A stretch of DNA of 64,000 nt from Devosiaceae bacterium (GTDB lineage Bacteria; Pseudomonadota; Alphaproteobacteria; Rhizobiales; Devosiaceae), in NCBI GenBank assembly GCA_021648375.1, contig JAKISW010000013.1, positions 4,800 through 68,799 of the forward strand, in the 5' to 3' direction. This document shows, one piece after another, positions 41,820 through 51,468 of this stretch; the first letter of the stretch is position 1; each line of letters starts with the position of its first letter. A program made the translations under genes and the position numbers. The notes beneath the pieces are model-generated. The model searched no databases. It was not told the DNA's origin and saw nothing but the letters and a program-made list of their open reading frames with translations.

Positions 41820-43484
41820 ATGAGCAAGATTTCAAACGACCCGATTACACTGGAAATCATCCAGAATTCCTTACAGGCCGCGGCTGATGAGATGTTCGCC
41901 GCCATGCGCAAAACCGCCATGAGTTCAATTATTTATGAAGTATTGGATATGGGCACCGGAATTATGGATGCCAGGGGCAATCTGGCCTCATCAGGTGCAG
42001 GCATTCCCGCTTTTATCGGTGTACTGGATAAAGCCATCAAGGTGTTGTTGGAAAAATTCGATCAACCCGGAGACATAGAGCCCGGTGATGTGTTTGCCAC
42101 CAATGATCCATATTATGGCGGTGTAACCCATCTCAATGATATTATTGTTGCCATGCCGGTTTTTGTTGAGGGCCGAATAATTGCCTGGACGGCAAACATT
42201 GCGCACAATTCCGATGTCGGGGGGATGGCACCTGGCTCCCTGAGTGGAGAGGCAACTGAAATATTTCAGGAGGGCTTACGCCTTCCAGCGATCAAAATTA
42301 TTTCCAAAGGTGAGCCAATTCGTTCTGTGATGGATATTATCAAGGTTAATTCGCGCATGCCCGAAGTGCTGGAAGGGGACGTCTGGGCGGCAATTTCATC
42401 TACCCGAATTGGTGTGAAACGCCTTGAGGAACTTGCCAGAAAATATGGAGTTGCAACGTTTGAACATGCCATGGTTACTTTTATGGATTTTGGCGAAAAA
42501 GTCTCGCGCACCGAGCTGGCTAAACTGAACAAAGGAACCTTTGAACTTTCTGAAGAACAAGATGATGGCGCCATTTTCAATGTAAAAATCACCATAACTG
42601 ATGACGAGTTTATTGTCGATTTACGTGATAATCCCGATCAGGTGGTCGGGCCGGTAAATACATCGCGCGATGGGGTGATGGTGGCTGCGCAAATGATTTT
42701 CAAATCTATAACCGACCCTTATAGCGCTTGTAACGAGGGGTCTTTTCGACCAATAAGCCTGCTCACTCGGGAGGGGTCGGTTTTCCACGCCAAGGAGCCG
42801 GCGCCAATCGGGTTTTATTATGAAATTGAACTCAGGGTTTATGATCTGATTTGGCGTTGTCTGGCCCAGTCAATGCCGGAACGACTTGCCTCGGGCCATT
42901 TTGCTTCAGTATGCGGCACGTTTGTTGGCGGCACTCATCCGGATACGGGACGTCAATATACCATTATTGAGCCGCAAATCGGAGGTTGGGGAGCCAGCGC
43001 CTCCCGCGATGGAAACAGTGCTATGTTTTGTGGCTTCCATGGAGAAACCTACAACTGCCCGGCCGAAATTAATGAAGCGCGCAACGGTTTGATTGTAGAC
43101 CGGATGGAACTAAATATGGAGCCTGGCGGCGAGGGTAAATTTACCGGCGGGCGCGGCATCAGAATGGATTATCGCCTCAGGAGCGACAATGGTTTCCTCA
43201 CGGCCGGATATACCAGGTCAAAAATTCCTGCATGGGCACTGGATGGCGGGAAGCAGGGTTCTTCCAACTATGTGGAAGTAATCCGCACGGATGGTTCCAG
43301 CGAACGGTTTGCCTTCGTTTCCGGCCTTACTACCAACAAAGATGACATTATCCGTGTCGTAACAGGCAATGGCGGAGGACTAGGCGATCCGAAAAGCCGG
43401 GACCCTGATGCGGTGCGTGAGGATGTTAAAAACGGGCTGATAAGTGAAAGCCGCGCCAAAGAAATCTACGGATTTACATCCTGA
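41820..43484 (+). CDS. hyuB: Hydantoinase/5-oxoprolinase B subunit
   Basis: The protein has 554 residues. It starts with the HyuB pattern PITLEIIQNSLQAAADEMFA. It contains GDVFATNDPYYGGVTHLNDI, HNSDVGGMAPGS and the glycine-rich GGEGKFTGGRGIRMDY near residue 435. HyuB forms the heteromeric enzyme with HyuA and is thought to complete the hydrolysis. AGGGGAAG precedes the ATG, 10 bp after the hyuA stop. Confidence 0.93.
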   Translation: MSKISNDPITLEIIQNSLQAAADEMFAAMRKTAMSSIIYEVLDMGTGIMDARGNLASSGAGIPAFIGVLDKAIKVLLEKFDQPGDIEPGDVFATNDPYYGGVTHLNDIIVAMPVFVEGRIIAWTANIAHNSDVGGMAPGSLSGEATEIFQEGLRLPAIKIISKGEPIRSVMDIIKVNSRMPEVLEGDVWAAISSTRIGVKRLEELARKYGVATFEHAMVTFMDFGEKVSRTELAKLNKGTFELSEEQDDGAIFNVKITITDDEFIVDLRDNPDQVVGPVNTSRDGVMVAAQMIFKSITDPYSACNEGSFRPISLLTREGSVFHAKEPAPIGFYYEIELRVYDLIWRCLAQSMPERLASGHFASVCGTFVGGTHPDTGRQYTIIEPQIGGWGASASRDGNSAMFCGFHGETYNCPAEINEARNGLIVDRMELNMEPGGEGKFTGGRGIRMDYRLRSDNGFLTAGYTRSKIPAWALDGGKQGSSNYVEVIRTDGSSERFAFVSGLTTNKDDIIRVVTGNGGGLGDPKSRDPDAVREDVKNGLISESRAKEIYGFTS

Positions 43485-43507
43485 AATTCAAATAATTGAG
43501 TGTAATT

Positions 43508-44611
43508 ATGGACGATAAAATTCAAAAACAACGTTTGCAAAAGCTGCGCGATACCATGCGTAAAACCAACACTGATCTGGTAGCAGTTGGTCCCGGTGCC
43601 CACATGCAATATCTTTTGGGGTTTCATCCCCATGCAGATGAGCGGCCATGCTTATTATTGATTGCTTTGAGTGGAGAGGTTTTTCTCATACCATCCATAA
43701 ATGCGCAAGGTTCTCGCACCAAAACGGATGTTGCATTCCAAATCTGGGGTGATGATGAAGGCCCGAACACCGCACTAAAAAATGCACTGCTGAGCATCAA
43801 TGCAGATGAAGCAAAAAACATTGTTCTGGATGAAACCATGCGAGCAGATTTTGCACTGCTTTTGCTTGAATATCTCCCGAAAACAAAGCACCGGTTTACG
43901 CTCGATACTCTGGGCGCGGCTCGTATGCTCAAGGGAGAAGATGAAATTGCGCTGTTAAAAGAAAATGCTCTGATTGCTGATCGTGCCATGCTGGCCGGGT
44001 TTGAGGCCATAAAACCTGGAATGAGGGAAATTGAAATATATGAAGTAATTAAAAACCAGTTTTCATCTGAAGGCGCGCCAATCGAGTTTGGAATTGTTGG
44101 GGGCGGACCAAACGGCGCTTTTCCCCACCATCAAACCGGTGAGCGGATAATTCAAAATGGCGATGCCGTAGTTGTGGATATAGGGGGCAGGAAAAACGGC
44201 TATCCCTCGGACATAACGCGCATGGCCATTATAGGTACAGCGCCTGATGGATATGAGGAGGTGCACGCTATCGTTGAGGCAGCGGTGGTTGCCGCCATGC
44301 AAACGGCAAGGCCTGGAGTACGTGCCAGTGAAGTCGATGCAGCCGCAAGAAATGTTATAAGCGATGCAGGGTTTGGCGAATTTTTTGTTCACCGCACCGG
44401 CCATGGCATGGGCATTGATATCCATGAGCATCCCTACATTACCGCAACTTCAGAGACGATTTTGCAATCTGGAATGGTGTTTTCTATCGAGCCGGGAATA
44501 TATCTGCCCGGACGTTTTGGCATCCGCTTAGAGGAAATTGTTGTTCTGCGTGATGATGGTCCGGAAGTCTTTTCTCAACTGCCGCGAACAGCTTATTTGG
44601 TGAACGGGTAG
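43508..44611 (+). CDS. M24 family metallopeptidase (Xaa-Pro peptidase/creatinase type)
   Basis: The protein has 367 residues from the ATG at 43508; a TTG at 43496 also keeps the frame. The pita-bread fold metal ligands are all present: Asp in VVDIGGRKNGYPSDITRM, His in HRTGHGMGIDIHEHPYI, Glu in SIEPGIYLPG and Glu in RLEEIVVL. The fold includes prolidases, which cut Xaa-Pro bonds, and creatinase, which cleaves a C-N bond in a ring-opened guanidine. Its position after hyuAB suggests it may hydrolyse the carbamoyl- or acyl-amino product. That is inference. Confidence 0.9.
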   Translation: MDDKIQKQRLQKLRDTMRKTNTDLVAVGPGAHMQYLLGFHPHADERPCLLLIALSGEVFLIPSINAQGSRTKTDVAFQIWGDDEGPNTALKNALLSINADEAKNIVLDETMRADFALLLLEYLPKTKHRFTLDTLGAARMLKGEDEIALLKENALIADRAMLAGFEAIKPGMREIEIYEVIKNQFSSEGAPIEFGIVGGGPNGAFPHHQTGERIIQNGDAVVVDIGGRKNGYPSDITRMAIIGTAPDGYEEVHAIVEAAVVAAMQTARPGVRASEVDAAARNVISDAGFGEFFVHRTGHGMGIDIHEHPYITATSETILQSGMVFSIEPGIYLPGRFGIRLEEIVVLRDDGPEVFSQLPRTAYLVNG

Positions 44612-44711
44612 CCTGTGTAGACTGTGATTTCCATTCAGTGCGATGCCAGGATTGTCCTGTTGATCCCTGACAGGAGAACGCGCTCGAACCTTGCCAGAGG
44701 TTGTTGCCTGT

Positions 44712-46070
44712 TTACACTTTGGGCACCGGCAATTTAATTTCCATTCTCAAGCCCCCCTCCGCGCGGTTCTTCAGGGAAATATCTCCTCCATGGGCCTTAA
44801 TGATTGAGCGGGCAACCGTCATGCCAAGCCCTGTTCCCCCCGTATCCCGGCTGCGCGAATTTTCAATCCTGAAAAACGGCTCAAAAATTTCCTCCTGCAG
44901 ATGCTGGGGAATACCCGGCCCTTCATCATCTATTTGCAATATTATGCATGGACAATCACCAACCAGATTTACATGGGCTATTTTGCCGTATTTAGCTGCG
45001 TTTTCAATCAGATTGCTCAATGCCCGGCGCATAGCAGCCGGGCGGCACTGATAGGGTATCAAAACATCACCGATAGCAAATTCGATATTATAACCGCTAT
45101 CGCCAATGTCATCGCACACCCTTTGCGCCAGTGCCCTGAAATCAACCTTGACCATTGGCTCCAAAATGGCTTCATCGCGGGCAAATGAAAGCGTATCAGA
45201 AACCATTTTCTCCATATCGCTCAAGTCAGCGAGCATTTTTTGTCTTTGTTCTTCATCTTCAACAAACTCGGCCCGCAATCGCATTCTTGATATGGGGGTT
45301 CCAAGATCGTGGGAAATCGCGGCAATCATTTGGGTTCGATCTTCAACAAAACGCTTAATTCTTCTGTGCATTTGATTAAATGCCTTTGATGCCTGACGAA
45401 TTTCCATTGCCCCTTTTTCAGGAATGTCCTTAGAATCCATATCAACGCCAAGTTTTTTTGACGCGCTGGCAAACCGGGCAAGGGGTCTGGTTAGTTGATG
45501 AACCACAATTGCCGAAAATCCGGCGATGGCGATAAGCATCACCGCCATGGAAAGAATATATCTAAGTGTCCAAAGGGGAGTGGGTGCCCTTAAGGGCACA
45601 ACAAAATTTAGCCAGCTTTGATCGGGCAATGTCATGGAAACCATAACCATGGCAATATTTTCAGGCTCGTCTGCACTATTAAGAACCAGAGGCTGCATCC
45701 CCATATCGCGTATTCTGATCATTCTGTTTTCGTCCGGATCAAGGTGCTCGCCTATTGCCTTTTGTACTTCAAGGGTTCTTGGGCTGGTTTTTTCGTCCGC
45801 GGCGACATTAGCCGTAGGGGTCCAGGTAACTTGAAAAATATCATCAGAAATCCTTGAAACCATGCCCGGACGATTTGGAGGTGGGGAGAGGCGAATTATT
45901 CTTTCTGTCAGGGCAACCCGGTCACCAATATGACGCCCGTCAATTGACACCAGAGTGTTGGAGCGATCTGAAACATAAAGAGCAATTGAAATGGTGTGGG
46001 AAATAGCCAGACCGATAATGAGCACAAAAAAGGTTCGGGCAAAAATTGAATCTGGTATAAATCTTTTCAT
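44712..46070 (-). CDS. Sensor histidine kinase of OmpR-type system
   Basis: The protein has 452 residues. It has two membrane helices (TFFVLIIGLAISHTISIALYV and YILSMAVMLIAIAGFSAIVVH) around a periplasmic domain of about 130 residues, then HAMP. The phosphoacceptor His is in AAISHDLGTPISRMRL, an EnvZ/RstB-like H box. The ATPase motifs are LSNLIENAAKYG, DEGPGIPQ and GGTGLGMTVARS. It overlaps the response regulator gene by 4 bases. Two-component systems in this position beside a copper ATPase often sense metals or envelope damage, but no Cys/His metal site stands out in the sensor. Confidence 0.93.
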   Translation of the reverse strand: MKRFIPDSIFARTFFVLIIGLAISHTISIALYVSDRSNTLVSIDGRHIGDRVALTERIIRLSPPPNRPGMVSRISDDIFQVTWTPTANVAADEKTSPRTLEVQKAIGEHLDPDENRMIRIRDMGMQPLVLNSADEPENIAMVMVSMTLPDQSWLNFVVPLRAPTPLWTLRYILSMAVMLIAIAGFSAIVVHQLTRPLARFASASKKLGVDMDSKDIPEKGAMEIRQASKAFNQMHRRIKRFVEDRTQMIAAISHDLGTPISRMRLRAEFVEDEEQRQKMLADLSDMEKMVSDTLSFARDEAILEPMVKVDFRALAQRVCDDIGDSGYNIEFAIGDVLIPYQCRPAAMRRALSNLIENAAKYGKIAHVNLVGDCPCIILQIDDEGPGIPQHLQEEIFEPFFRIENSRSRDTGGTGLGMTVARSIIKAHGGDISLKNRAEGGLRMEIKLPVPKV

Positions 46071-46813
46071 GATGAGCCATTTTGTCTGGTTGCCGCCTCG
46101 GTCAGCATATATCCGGCTCCGCGAATAGTTTTAATCAATTCCTCCCCTTTATTTCCGGTTTCAATTTTGCGCCTTAAACGGCTTATCTGCATATCAATTG
46201 AGCGATCAAACGGGGCTTCGGCTCGACCCGAAGTGATGTCGAGCAATTGATCGCGGGTCAATAATTTTTGGGAGTGCTCGGCCAGGGCGAACAAAAGATC
46301 AAATTCCCCCGAACTCAAATCTATCAGCAAATCATCCGGGGAGAATAACTGTCGTCGACCGATATCAAGCTTAAATCCGGCAAAATTTAAAATGTCAGCT
46401 CTGGAATTCGCATTGCCCGCCGGCATGGAATTTGTACGCCTTAGCACAGCCTTTATCCGAGCCATCAATTCGCGCGGATTAAACGGCTTGGTCAGATAAT
46501 CATCGGCCCCCATTTCAAGACCCACAATTCTATCAGTCTCCTCATTCATCATTGTGAGCATGATAATTGCCACGTTGGATTTTTCCCTTAGCGAACGACA
46601 CAGCGAAAGTCCGTCTTCGCCAGGCATCATGATATCAAGCACCACCAGGTCAATCGACCATTGGGATAAAACCTTAGCCATTTCTTTGCCATTGGCGGCA
46701 GCAGAAACCCGATAATTGTATTTCTTTAGAAACCGGGCCAGCAGATCGCGAATTTCACGGTCATCATCCACCACAAGAATATGGGCATTCGGAGTTGTTT
46801 CTTCGGCACTCAT
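46067..46813 (-). CDS. OmpR family response regulator
   Basis: The protein has 248 residues from the ATG at 46813, which begins MSAEETTPNAHILVVDDD; the frame continues to 46951 but that extension is not conserved-looking. The receiver domain has the phosphoacceptor Asp in LVVLDIMMPGEDG and the Lys in YLTKPFNPREL. The C-terminal winged helix (RSIDMQISRLRRKIE) is of the Trans_reg_C type. It is encoded before its kinase and divergent from the DUF5676 gene, which it may control. Confidence 0.93.
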   Translation of the reverse strand: MSAEETTPNAHILVVDDDREIRDLLARFLKKYNYRVSAAANGKEMAKVLSQWSIDLVVLDIMMPGEDGLSLCRSLREKSNVAIIMLTMMNEETDRIVGLEMGADDYLTKPFNPRELMARIKAVLRRTNSMPAGNANSRADILNFAGFKLDIGRRQLFSPDDLLIDLSSGEFDLLFALAEHSQKLLTRDQLLDITSGRAEAPFDRSIDMQISRLRRKIETGNKGEELIKTIRGAGYMLTEAATRQNGSS

Positions 46814-47107
46814 TTTTAAAAAATAACTCCTCAAGGGGGTAAAAAATATTCCGGTCAACCTATGAAACCTGACCGTTAGGCCCTCAGATTTATATGCCTT
46901 AAACCACAAAAACTCAGGCGAATAAAAATATTTGTAACCATATGTAACCAACGCAGCGGGGGTGACAGGCGGTTACAAAAACCCGGTTTTACGGTGATCA
47001 CAGCGTTACATACGCCAAGTATACCAAAGCTGAAGTTGAACACCAAATCTCAAGATCTGGCGCCAAGCACTAAGTTCTAAGGTTTGGGAAAAGCGGAGGA
47101 TGTAACC

Positions 47108-47440
47108 ATGAATTACACAACACCAGTTTTAAATAATTCCACCCAGGTCGAACAGGCCTCTTTAGTCAGTAAAAATCGCAAAGTTCGGATTGTGCCGATT
47201 GCAATGGCGCTTGGAGGTTTCATTGCAATAAGTTTTGTTCTTTGTGTTCTGTTTGACCTGTGGTTCCCACAATTTGCCATGTATCCGGCATGGGCATTGT
47301 TGCTGCCCGGATTTACATGGATCAGCTGGGGCAGCTTTTTCATCGGTCTGGCAGAAAGTTTTGCCTATGGCTGGTACATAGCTCTGCTTTTTATCCCCCT
47401 TTACAATTTTATGAACAGCCGCGGCAAAACCGCCAATTGA
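47108..47440 (+). CDS. DUF5676 family small membrane protein
   Basis: The protein has 110 residues with two membrane helices (AMALGGFIAISFVLCVLFDLW and FFIGLAESFAYGWYIALLFIPLYNF) separated by a short aromatic-rich loop containing PGFTWISWGS, typical of DUF5676. The ATG at 47108 has GGAGG 7 nt upstream. Such proteins often occur with copper export genes, and here a copper ATPase gene lies downstream. No function is known. Confidence 0.85.
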   Translation: MNYTTPVLNNSTQVEQASLVSKNRKVRIVPIAMALGGFIAISFVLCVLFDLWFPQFAMYPAWALLLPGFTWISWGSFFIGLAESFAYGWYIALLFIPLYNFMNSRGKTAN

Positions 47441-47444
47441 ACAA

Positions 47445-47482
47445 TTTTTAATTGGGCGCGTTTCATTACGCCCCATTAAAAA
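47445..47482. other. Inverted repeat after the DUF5676 gene
   Basis: TTTTTAATTGGGCG and CGCCCCATTAAAAA form a 14-bp stem with one mismatch, 5-40 bp past the stop. The order of T and A is opposite to a standard terminator on either strand. It may be a processing or mRNA-stability structure. Confidence 0.4.
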
Positions 47483-47524
47483 TATGCCCCCTGGAATTGC
47501 CCCTTGGAGTTAAAGGAAATCAAA

Positions 47525-48778
47525 ATGTTGTTATACAGTTTTTTAGAACGCACCATCCGCTTCGGAACCCTGATCATCATTGATTACAAAGGAGAAAAAA
47601 GGGTTTTTCCCAAGAAAAACAACTCCCGGAACGAGCCGGAAGTAACCATTCGTTTAGCTGATAAAAAGCTGCCATCCAGACTCTATCTAAATCCCGATCT
47701 GATTTTAGGCGAAGCCTATATGGATGGCACTTTGACCATCGAAGAGGGAAGTCTGCGCCAATTGTTGCAGATTTTGGCCGCCAATCTTCCCAACGCTGAA
47801 AAAGACCCGTTATTTGCTTTGCGAGCAAAGCTAGATCATCTGCTTAGGGGGTGGCATCAGAACAATCCCATAAAAATATCCAAGAAAAACGTATCCCATC
47901 ATTATGATCTGCCCGACAGGCTTTATGACCTGTTTCTTGATAGCCACAAGCAATATTCTTGCGCCTATTTTTTGAATGAAGGCGATGATCTGGAAACTGC
48001 GCAAGAGGCAAAAAAACGTCATCTGGCCGCAAAACTGCTTTTAGAGCCGGGCCAAAGAATTCTTGATATCGGGTCGGGCTGGGGCGGGTTAGCACTCTAT
48101 TTGGCTCAGGAAGGGGGCGGCAAAGTTACCGGCCTAACCCTTTCAAACGAACAATTAAAGCTTGCCCGCCAGAGCGCTTCTGCCTCGGGTATGGAGCGGG
48201 TGGCAAAGTTTCATCTTCGTGATTATCGCCAACAGACCGGCACATTTGATCGCATTGTTTCGGTGGGCATGTTCGAGCATGTGGGCGTCAATCAATATCA
48301 GCAATATTTTGCCTCCATCAAACGCCTTTTAAAGGATGACGGCATCTTTGTTTTGCATTCGATCGGTCGTTCTGGCCCCCCGGCCAGCACCGGACCGTTC
48401 GTAAGGAAATATATTTTCCCCGGCGGATATTCCCCCGCCCTTTCCGAAACCGTCGCTGAAATTGAAAAAGCCGGATTATGGATAAATGACGTGGAAATTC
48501 TGCGCCTGCACTACGCGGATACTCTTAAGGCATGGAATGAAAAATTTCAGGACCGGCGAGAAGAAATAGTTCAACTGATGGATGAACGTTTCTGTCGCAT
48601 GTGGGAATTTTATCTCAGCGCCGCCGAAGCTGCATTTCGCCATGGCGATCATATGGTATTTCAGATTCAAATCACCAAACAGCGCGATGCGGCACCCCTG
48701 ACCCGGGATTACATCACCGATTGGGAGAACTCGCATCCGCTGGGAGGTTCAGCCCGTTCATCAGTGCATGCAGCCTGA
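47525..48778 (+). CDS. cfa: Cyclopropane-fatty-acyl-phospholipid synthase
   Basis: The protein has 417 residues from the ATG at 47525, with AAAGGA upstream. The C-terminal catalytic domain shows VSHHYDLPDRLYDLFLD and QYSCAYF, the SAM-binding motif ILDIGSGWGGLALYLA, VGMFEHVGVNQY and the terminal region around MWEFYLSAAEAAFRHGDHMV. The N-terminal domain (residues 1-110) matches the lipid-binding part of Cfa. It methylenates unsaturated acyl chains of membrane phospholipids, making the bilayer more resistant to stress. It lies between the DUF5676 and copper ATPase genes. Confidence 0.92.
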   Translation: MLLYSFLERTIRFGTLIIIDYKGEKRVFPKKNNSRNEPEVTIRLADKKLPSRLYLNPDLILGEAYMDGTLTIEEGSLRQLLQILAANLPNAEKDPLFALRAKLDHLLRGWHQNNPIKISKKNVSHHYDLPDRLYDLFLDSHKQYSCAYFLNEGDDLETAQEAKKRHLAAKLLLEPGQRILDIGSGWGGLALYLAQEGGGKVTGLTLSNEQLKLARQSASASGMERVAKFHLRDYRQQTGTFDRIVSVGMFEHVGVNQYQQYFASIKRLLKDDGIFVLHSIGRSGPPASTGPFVRKYIFPGGYSPALSETVAEIEKAGLWINDVEILRLHYADTLKAWNEKFQDRREEIVQLMDERFCRMWEFYLSAAEAAFRHGDHMVFQIQITKQRDAAPLTRDYITDWENSHPLGGSARSSVHAA

Positions 48779-48845
48779 TTTCAAAACCAAAACCATCTCA
48801 AAATATTCCTGAAAACTCAGATTAAATTCCAAACGGAGAAATATC

Positions 48846-51341
48846 GTGAATAAATCAATTCAAGACGAGTTAAGCGCGCAAATTATTGCAGTTAAAGCCA
48901 AACCGGCCACAGATATCAGGGACCCGGTTTGCGGCATGAATGTCGAGACGAACTTAAATAAACCCAGCCAGAATTTTGAAGGGCATCAATATCATTTTTG
49001 TTCGGATAAATGCGCCGATAAATTCGCCGTAGCGCCCAAAGAATATATAAAAGCCAAAGATCCGGTTTGCGGAATGGAAGTTGATCGCGCCAGAGCCAAA
49101 CACATGATCCGTCATAATGGTGAACAGGTATATTTTTGCTCAAACGGATGCCAAACCAAATTTGAGGCTGATCCAGAGCAATATAATGAAGGCCCGCCAA
49201 AGGCAGCTCCCGCTCCAAAGGGAACTATTTTTACCTGCCCCATGCACCCCGAGATTGAACAAGAGGGACCGGGGGAATGTCCCCTTTGCGGTATGGCACT
49301 GGAGCCTAAAGGCGTGCCAACAGGAGACGAGGGGCCAAACCCGGAACTGGTTGATTTCAAAAAACGCTTTTGGGTTGGCACACTGTTGACCATTCCCCTG
49401 CTGGTTTTAAGCATGGGTCCTTATCTGGGATTTAATTTTTTCCGCGAACTTCTGGGCGAGCAGACATCCCTGTGGATCGAATTGATCCTTGGCACTCCGG
49501 TGATCCTGTGGGCTGGCTGGCCGTTTCTGGTTCGCGGTGTAAAATCCGTTAAAACTATGAATTTGAACATGTTCACCCTTATTGCCATGGGGGTCAGCGC
49601 CGCCTGGGGATTTTCGGTGGTCGCGGTTTTATTTCCACATATTTTTCCGGATGGCTTTAGAAACGCCGATGGCAGTGTCGGGGTATATTTTGAGGCCGGG
49701 GCGGTAATTGTTGTTCTTGTTCTTTTGGGACAGATCATGGAATTGCAGGCACGCGAGCGCACCGGATCGGCCATAAAAGCCCTGCTTGATTTGGCGGCCA
49801 AAACCGCCCGGGTTATTCGCGCCGATGGATCAGAAGTTGAAATCCCTCTGGAAGAGGTCGTGGTTGGCGACCACGTACGAGTGCGCCCCGGCGATAAAGT
49901 GCCGGTGGATGGGCTCGTAATAGATGGCCGCTCTTCCATTGATGAATCCATGATTTCCGGGGAATCCATTCCGGTGGAAAAAACAGGTGGCGACACTGTA
50001 ACCGGAGCAACAATTAACGGCACAGGATCGCTGATAATTGAAGCAACCCGTGTTGGGGCAGATACCATGCTCTCCCAGATTGTGGAAATGGTGGCCAACG
50101 CCCAGCGCTCCCGCGCACCAATTCAAAAGTTTGCCGATGTGGTGGCGGGTAAATTTGTTCCCGTGGTTATTTTAATTGCCATCATTGCCTTTGCCTCATG
50201 GGCCATATGGGGCCCGGCTCCCGCTTATGCATATGCGCTGGTTTCTGCGGTGGCCGTGTTGATCATCGCCTGCCCGTGTGCTTTGGGTCTGGCAACTCCC
50301 ATGTCTATTATGACAGCAACCGGGCGCGGTGCGCAGGTTGGGGTGTTGATCAAAAATGCGGAAGCTCTGGAGCGTTTTGCCAAAGTTGACACTCTTATTG
50401 TCGATAAAACCGGCACTTTGACCGAAGGCAAACCCAAACTGGTGGCCGTGTTGCCCAGCGATAAATACTCCGAGGATGAAATCCTTACACTGGCCGCCAC
50501 TCTGGAGCGGGGATCGGAACATCCCTTAGCCGAAGCCATTGTTAACGGAGCAGAAAAACGAGGTATTAAATTTTCCAAAACTGAAGACTTTGAAGCAATT
50601 ACCGGCATGGGGGTCAAGGGAATAGTCGATGGCAAAGCCGTGGCCCTTGGCAATGCCAGAATGGTGAAAGAAATGGGTCTTGAGGCAGGTGAACTCGCCG
50701 CTGTTGCCAATGAACGCCGGGACGAGGGTGAAACAGTGATGTTCGTCATGCTTGAGGGCAAAGTGGCTGGTCTGGTCGCTGTTGCTGATCCGGTAAAAGA
50801 AACCACTCCCGCCGCCCTAAAAGCTCTGCACAAAGAAGGTTTTAGAATAATCATGGCAACCGGAGATAATGAGCGCACCGCAAAAGCTGTGGCGGCTCGC
50901 CTGGGCATCGACGAAATCCGTGCTGATGTAATGCCACAAGATAAAGCCCGCATAATAAAAGAGTTGCAGGACCAGGGCAAAAAAGTGGCTATGGCCGGTG
51001 ACGGGGTAAATGATGCGCCCGCTTTAGCCCAGGCCGATGTGGGAATTGCCATGGGAACAGGAGCCGATGTGGCTATCGAGAGCGCCGGCTTCACCCTGAT
51101 CAAAGGCAATTTGGATGGCATCGTCAGAGCCAGGCGCCTATCGCGGGCCACCATGCGCAATATCAAACAAAACCTGTTTTTTGCGCTGGTCTACAACGCT
51201 GCCGGTGTTCCCATCGCTGCCGGAATTTTGTTCCCCATAACCGGCCTTTTGATCTCTCCGATATTTGCTGCGGCGGCCATGAGTTTCTCATCCGTTTCGG
51301 TGATCTCCAATGCTCTAAGGTTGCGTTCAGCCAAAATCTAA
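48846..51341 (+). CDS. Cu(+)-type P1B ATPase with two YHS domains
   Basis: The protein has 831 residues. Two YHS domains (DPVCGMNVE at about 22 and DPVCGMEVD at about 76, each ending in CxxxC pairs) precede a heavy-metal-binding segment (FTCPMHPEIEQEGPGECPLC). The catalytic core has CPCALG in helix 6, DKTGTLTEGK, SEHPLAEAIV and GDGVNDAPALAQADV. Helix 7 carries VYNAAG and helix 8 MSFSS, the residues of the Cu/Ag subgroup. No CxxC HMA domain exists, so the YHS domains probably receive the metal. It would export Cu(+) from the cytoplasm. GTG start after GGAG. Confidence 0.93.
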   Translation: MNKSIQDELSAQIIAVKAKPATDIRDPVCGMNVETNLNKPSQNFEGHQYHFCSDKCADKFAVAPKEYIKAKDPVCGMEVDRARAKHMIRHNGEQVYFCSNGCQTKFEADPEQYNEGPPKAAPAPKGTIFTCPMHPEIEQEGPGECPLCGMALEPKGVPTGDEGPNPELVDFKKRFWVGTLLTIPLLVLSMGPYLGFNFFRELLGEQTSLWIELILGTPVILWAGWPFLVRGVKSVKTMNLNMFTLIAMGVSAAWGFSVVAVLFPHIFPDGFRNADGSVGVYFEAGAVIVVLVLLGQIMELQARERTGSAIKALLDLAAKTARVIRADGSEVEIPLEEVVVGDHVRVRPGDKVPVDGLVIDGRSSIDESMISGESIPVEKTGGDTVTGATINGTGSLIIEATRVGADTMLSQIVEMVANAQRSRAPIQKFADVVAGKFVPVVILIAIIAFASWAIWGPAPAYAYALVSAVAVLIIACPCALGLATPMSIMTATGRGAQVGVLIKNAEALERFAKVDTLIVDKTGTLTEGKPKLVAVLPSDKYSEDEILTLAATLERGSEHPLAEAIVNGAEKRGIKFSKTEDFEAITGMGVKGIVDGKAVALGNARMVKEMGLEAGELAAVANERRDEGETVMFVMLEGKVAGLVAVADPVKETTPAALKALHKEGFRIIMATGDNERTAKAVAARLGIDEIRADVMPQDKARIIKELQDQGKKVAMAGDGVNDAPALAQADVGIAMGTGADVAIESAGFTLIKGNLDGIVRARRLSRATMRNIKQNLFFALVYNAAGVPIAAGILFPITGLLISPIFAAAAMSFSSVSVISNALRLRSAKI

Positions 51342-51360
51342 TCGCGCATTAGAGCAAAAG

Positions 51361-51400
51361 CCGGGGTCTGGTTTCCTCTTCCCCTTAAACCAGGCCCCGG
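51361..51400 (+). other. Strong stem-loop after the copper ATPase gene
   Basis: A 14-bp stem (51361-51374 with 51387-51400, one G-U pair) begins 19 bp past the ATPase stop. No T-run follows directly. It may attenuate or process the transcript before the haem-protein gene. Confidence 0.55.
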
Positions 51401-51468
51401 ATCTCGACCAAGGTTTTTGACTATCCGTCAAAAAATTACGCAGACAAACCATGGAAAGGATTTTCATA

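Noticed and set aside
46814..46951. N-terminal extension of the response regulator to 46951
   Set aside because: The extra 46 residues do not look like a receiver domain extension, and the ATG at 46813 begins the standard sequence.
49421..51166. Long minus-strand frames of up to 313 codons opposite the copper ATPase gene
   Set aside because: The plus strand carries every P1B ATPase motif; the opposite frames are Ser/Thr/Pro-rich shadows.
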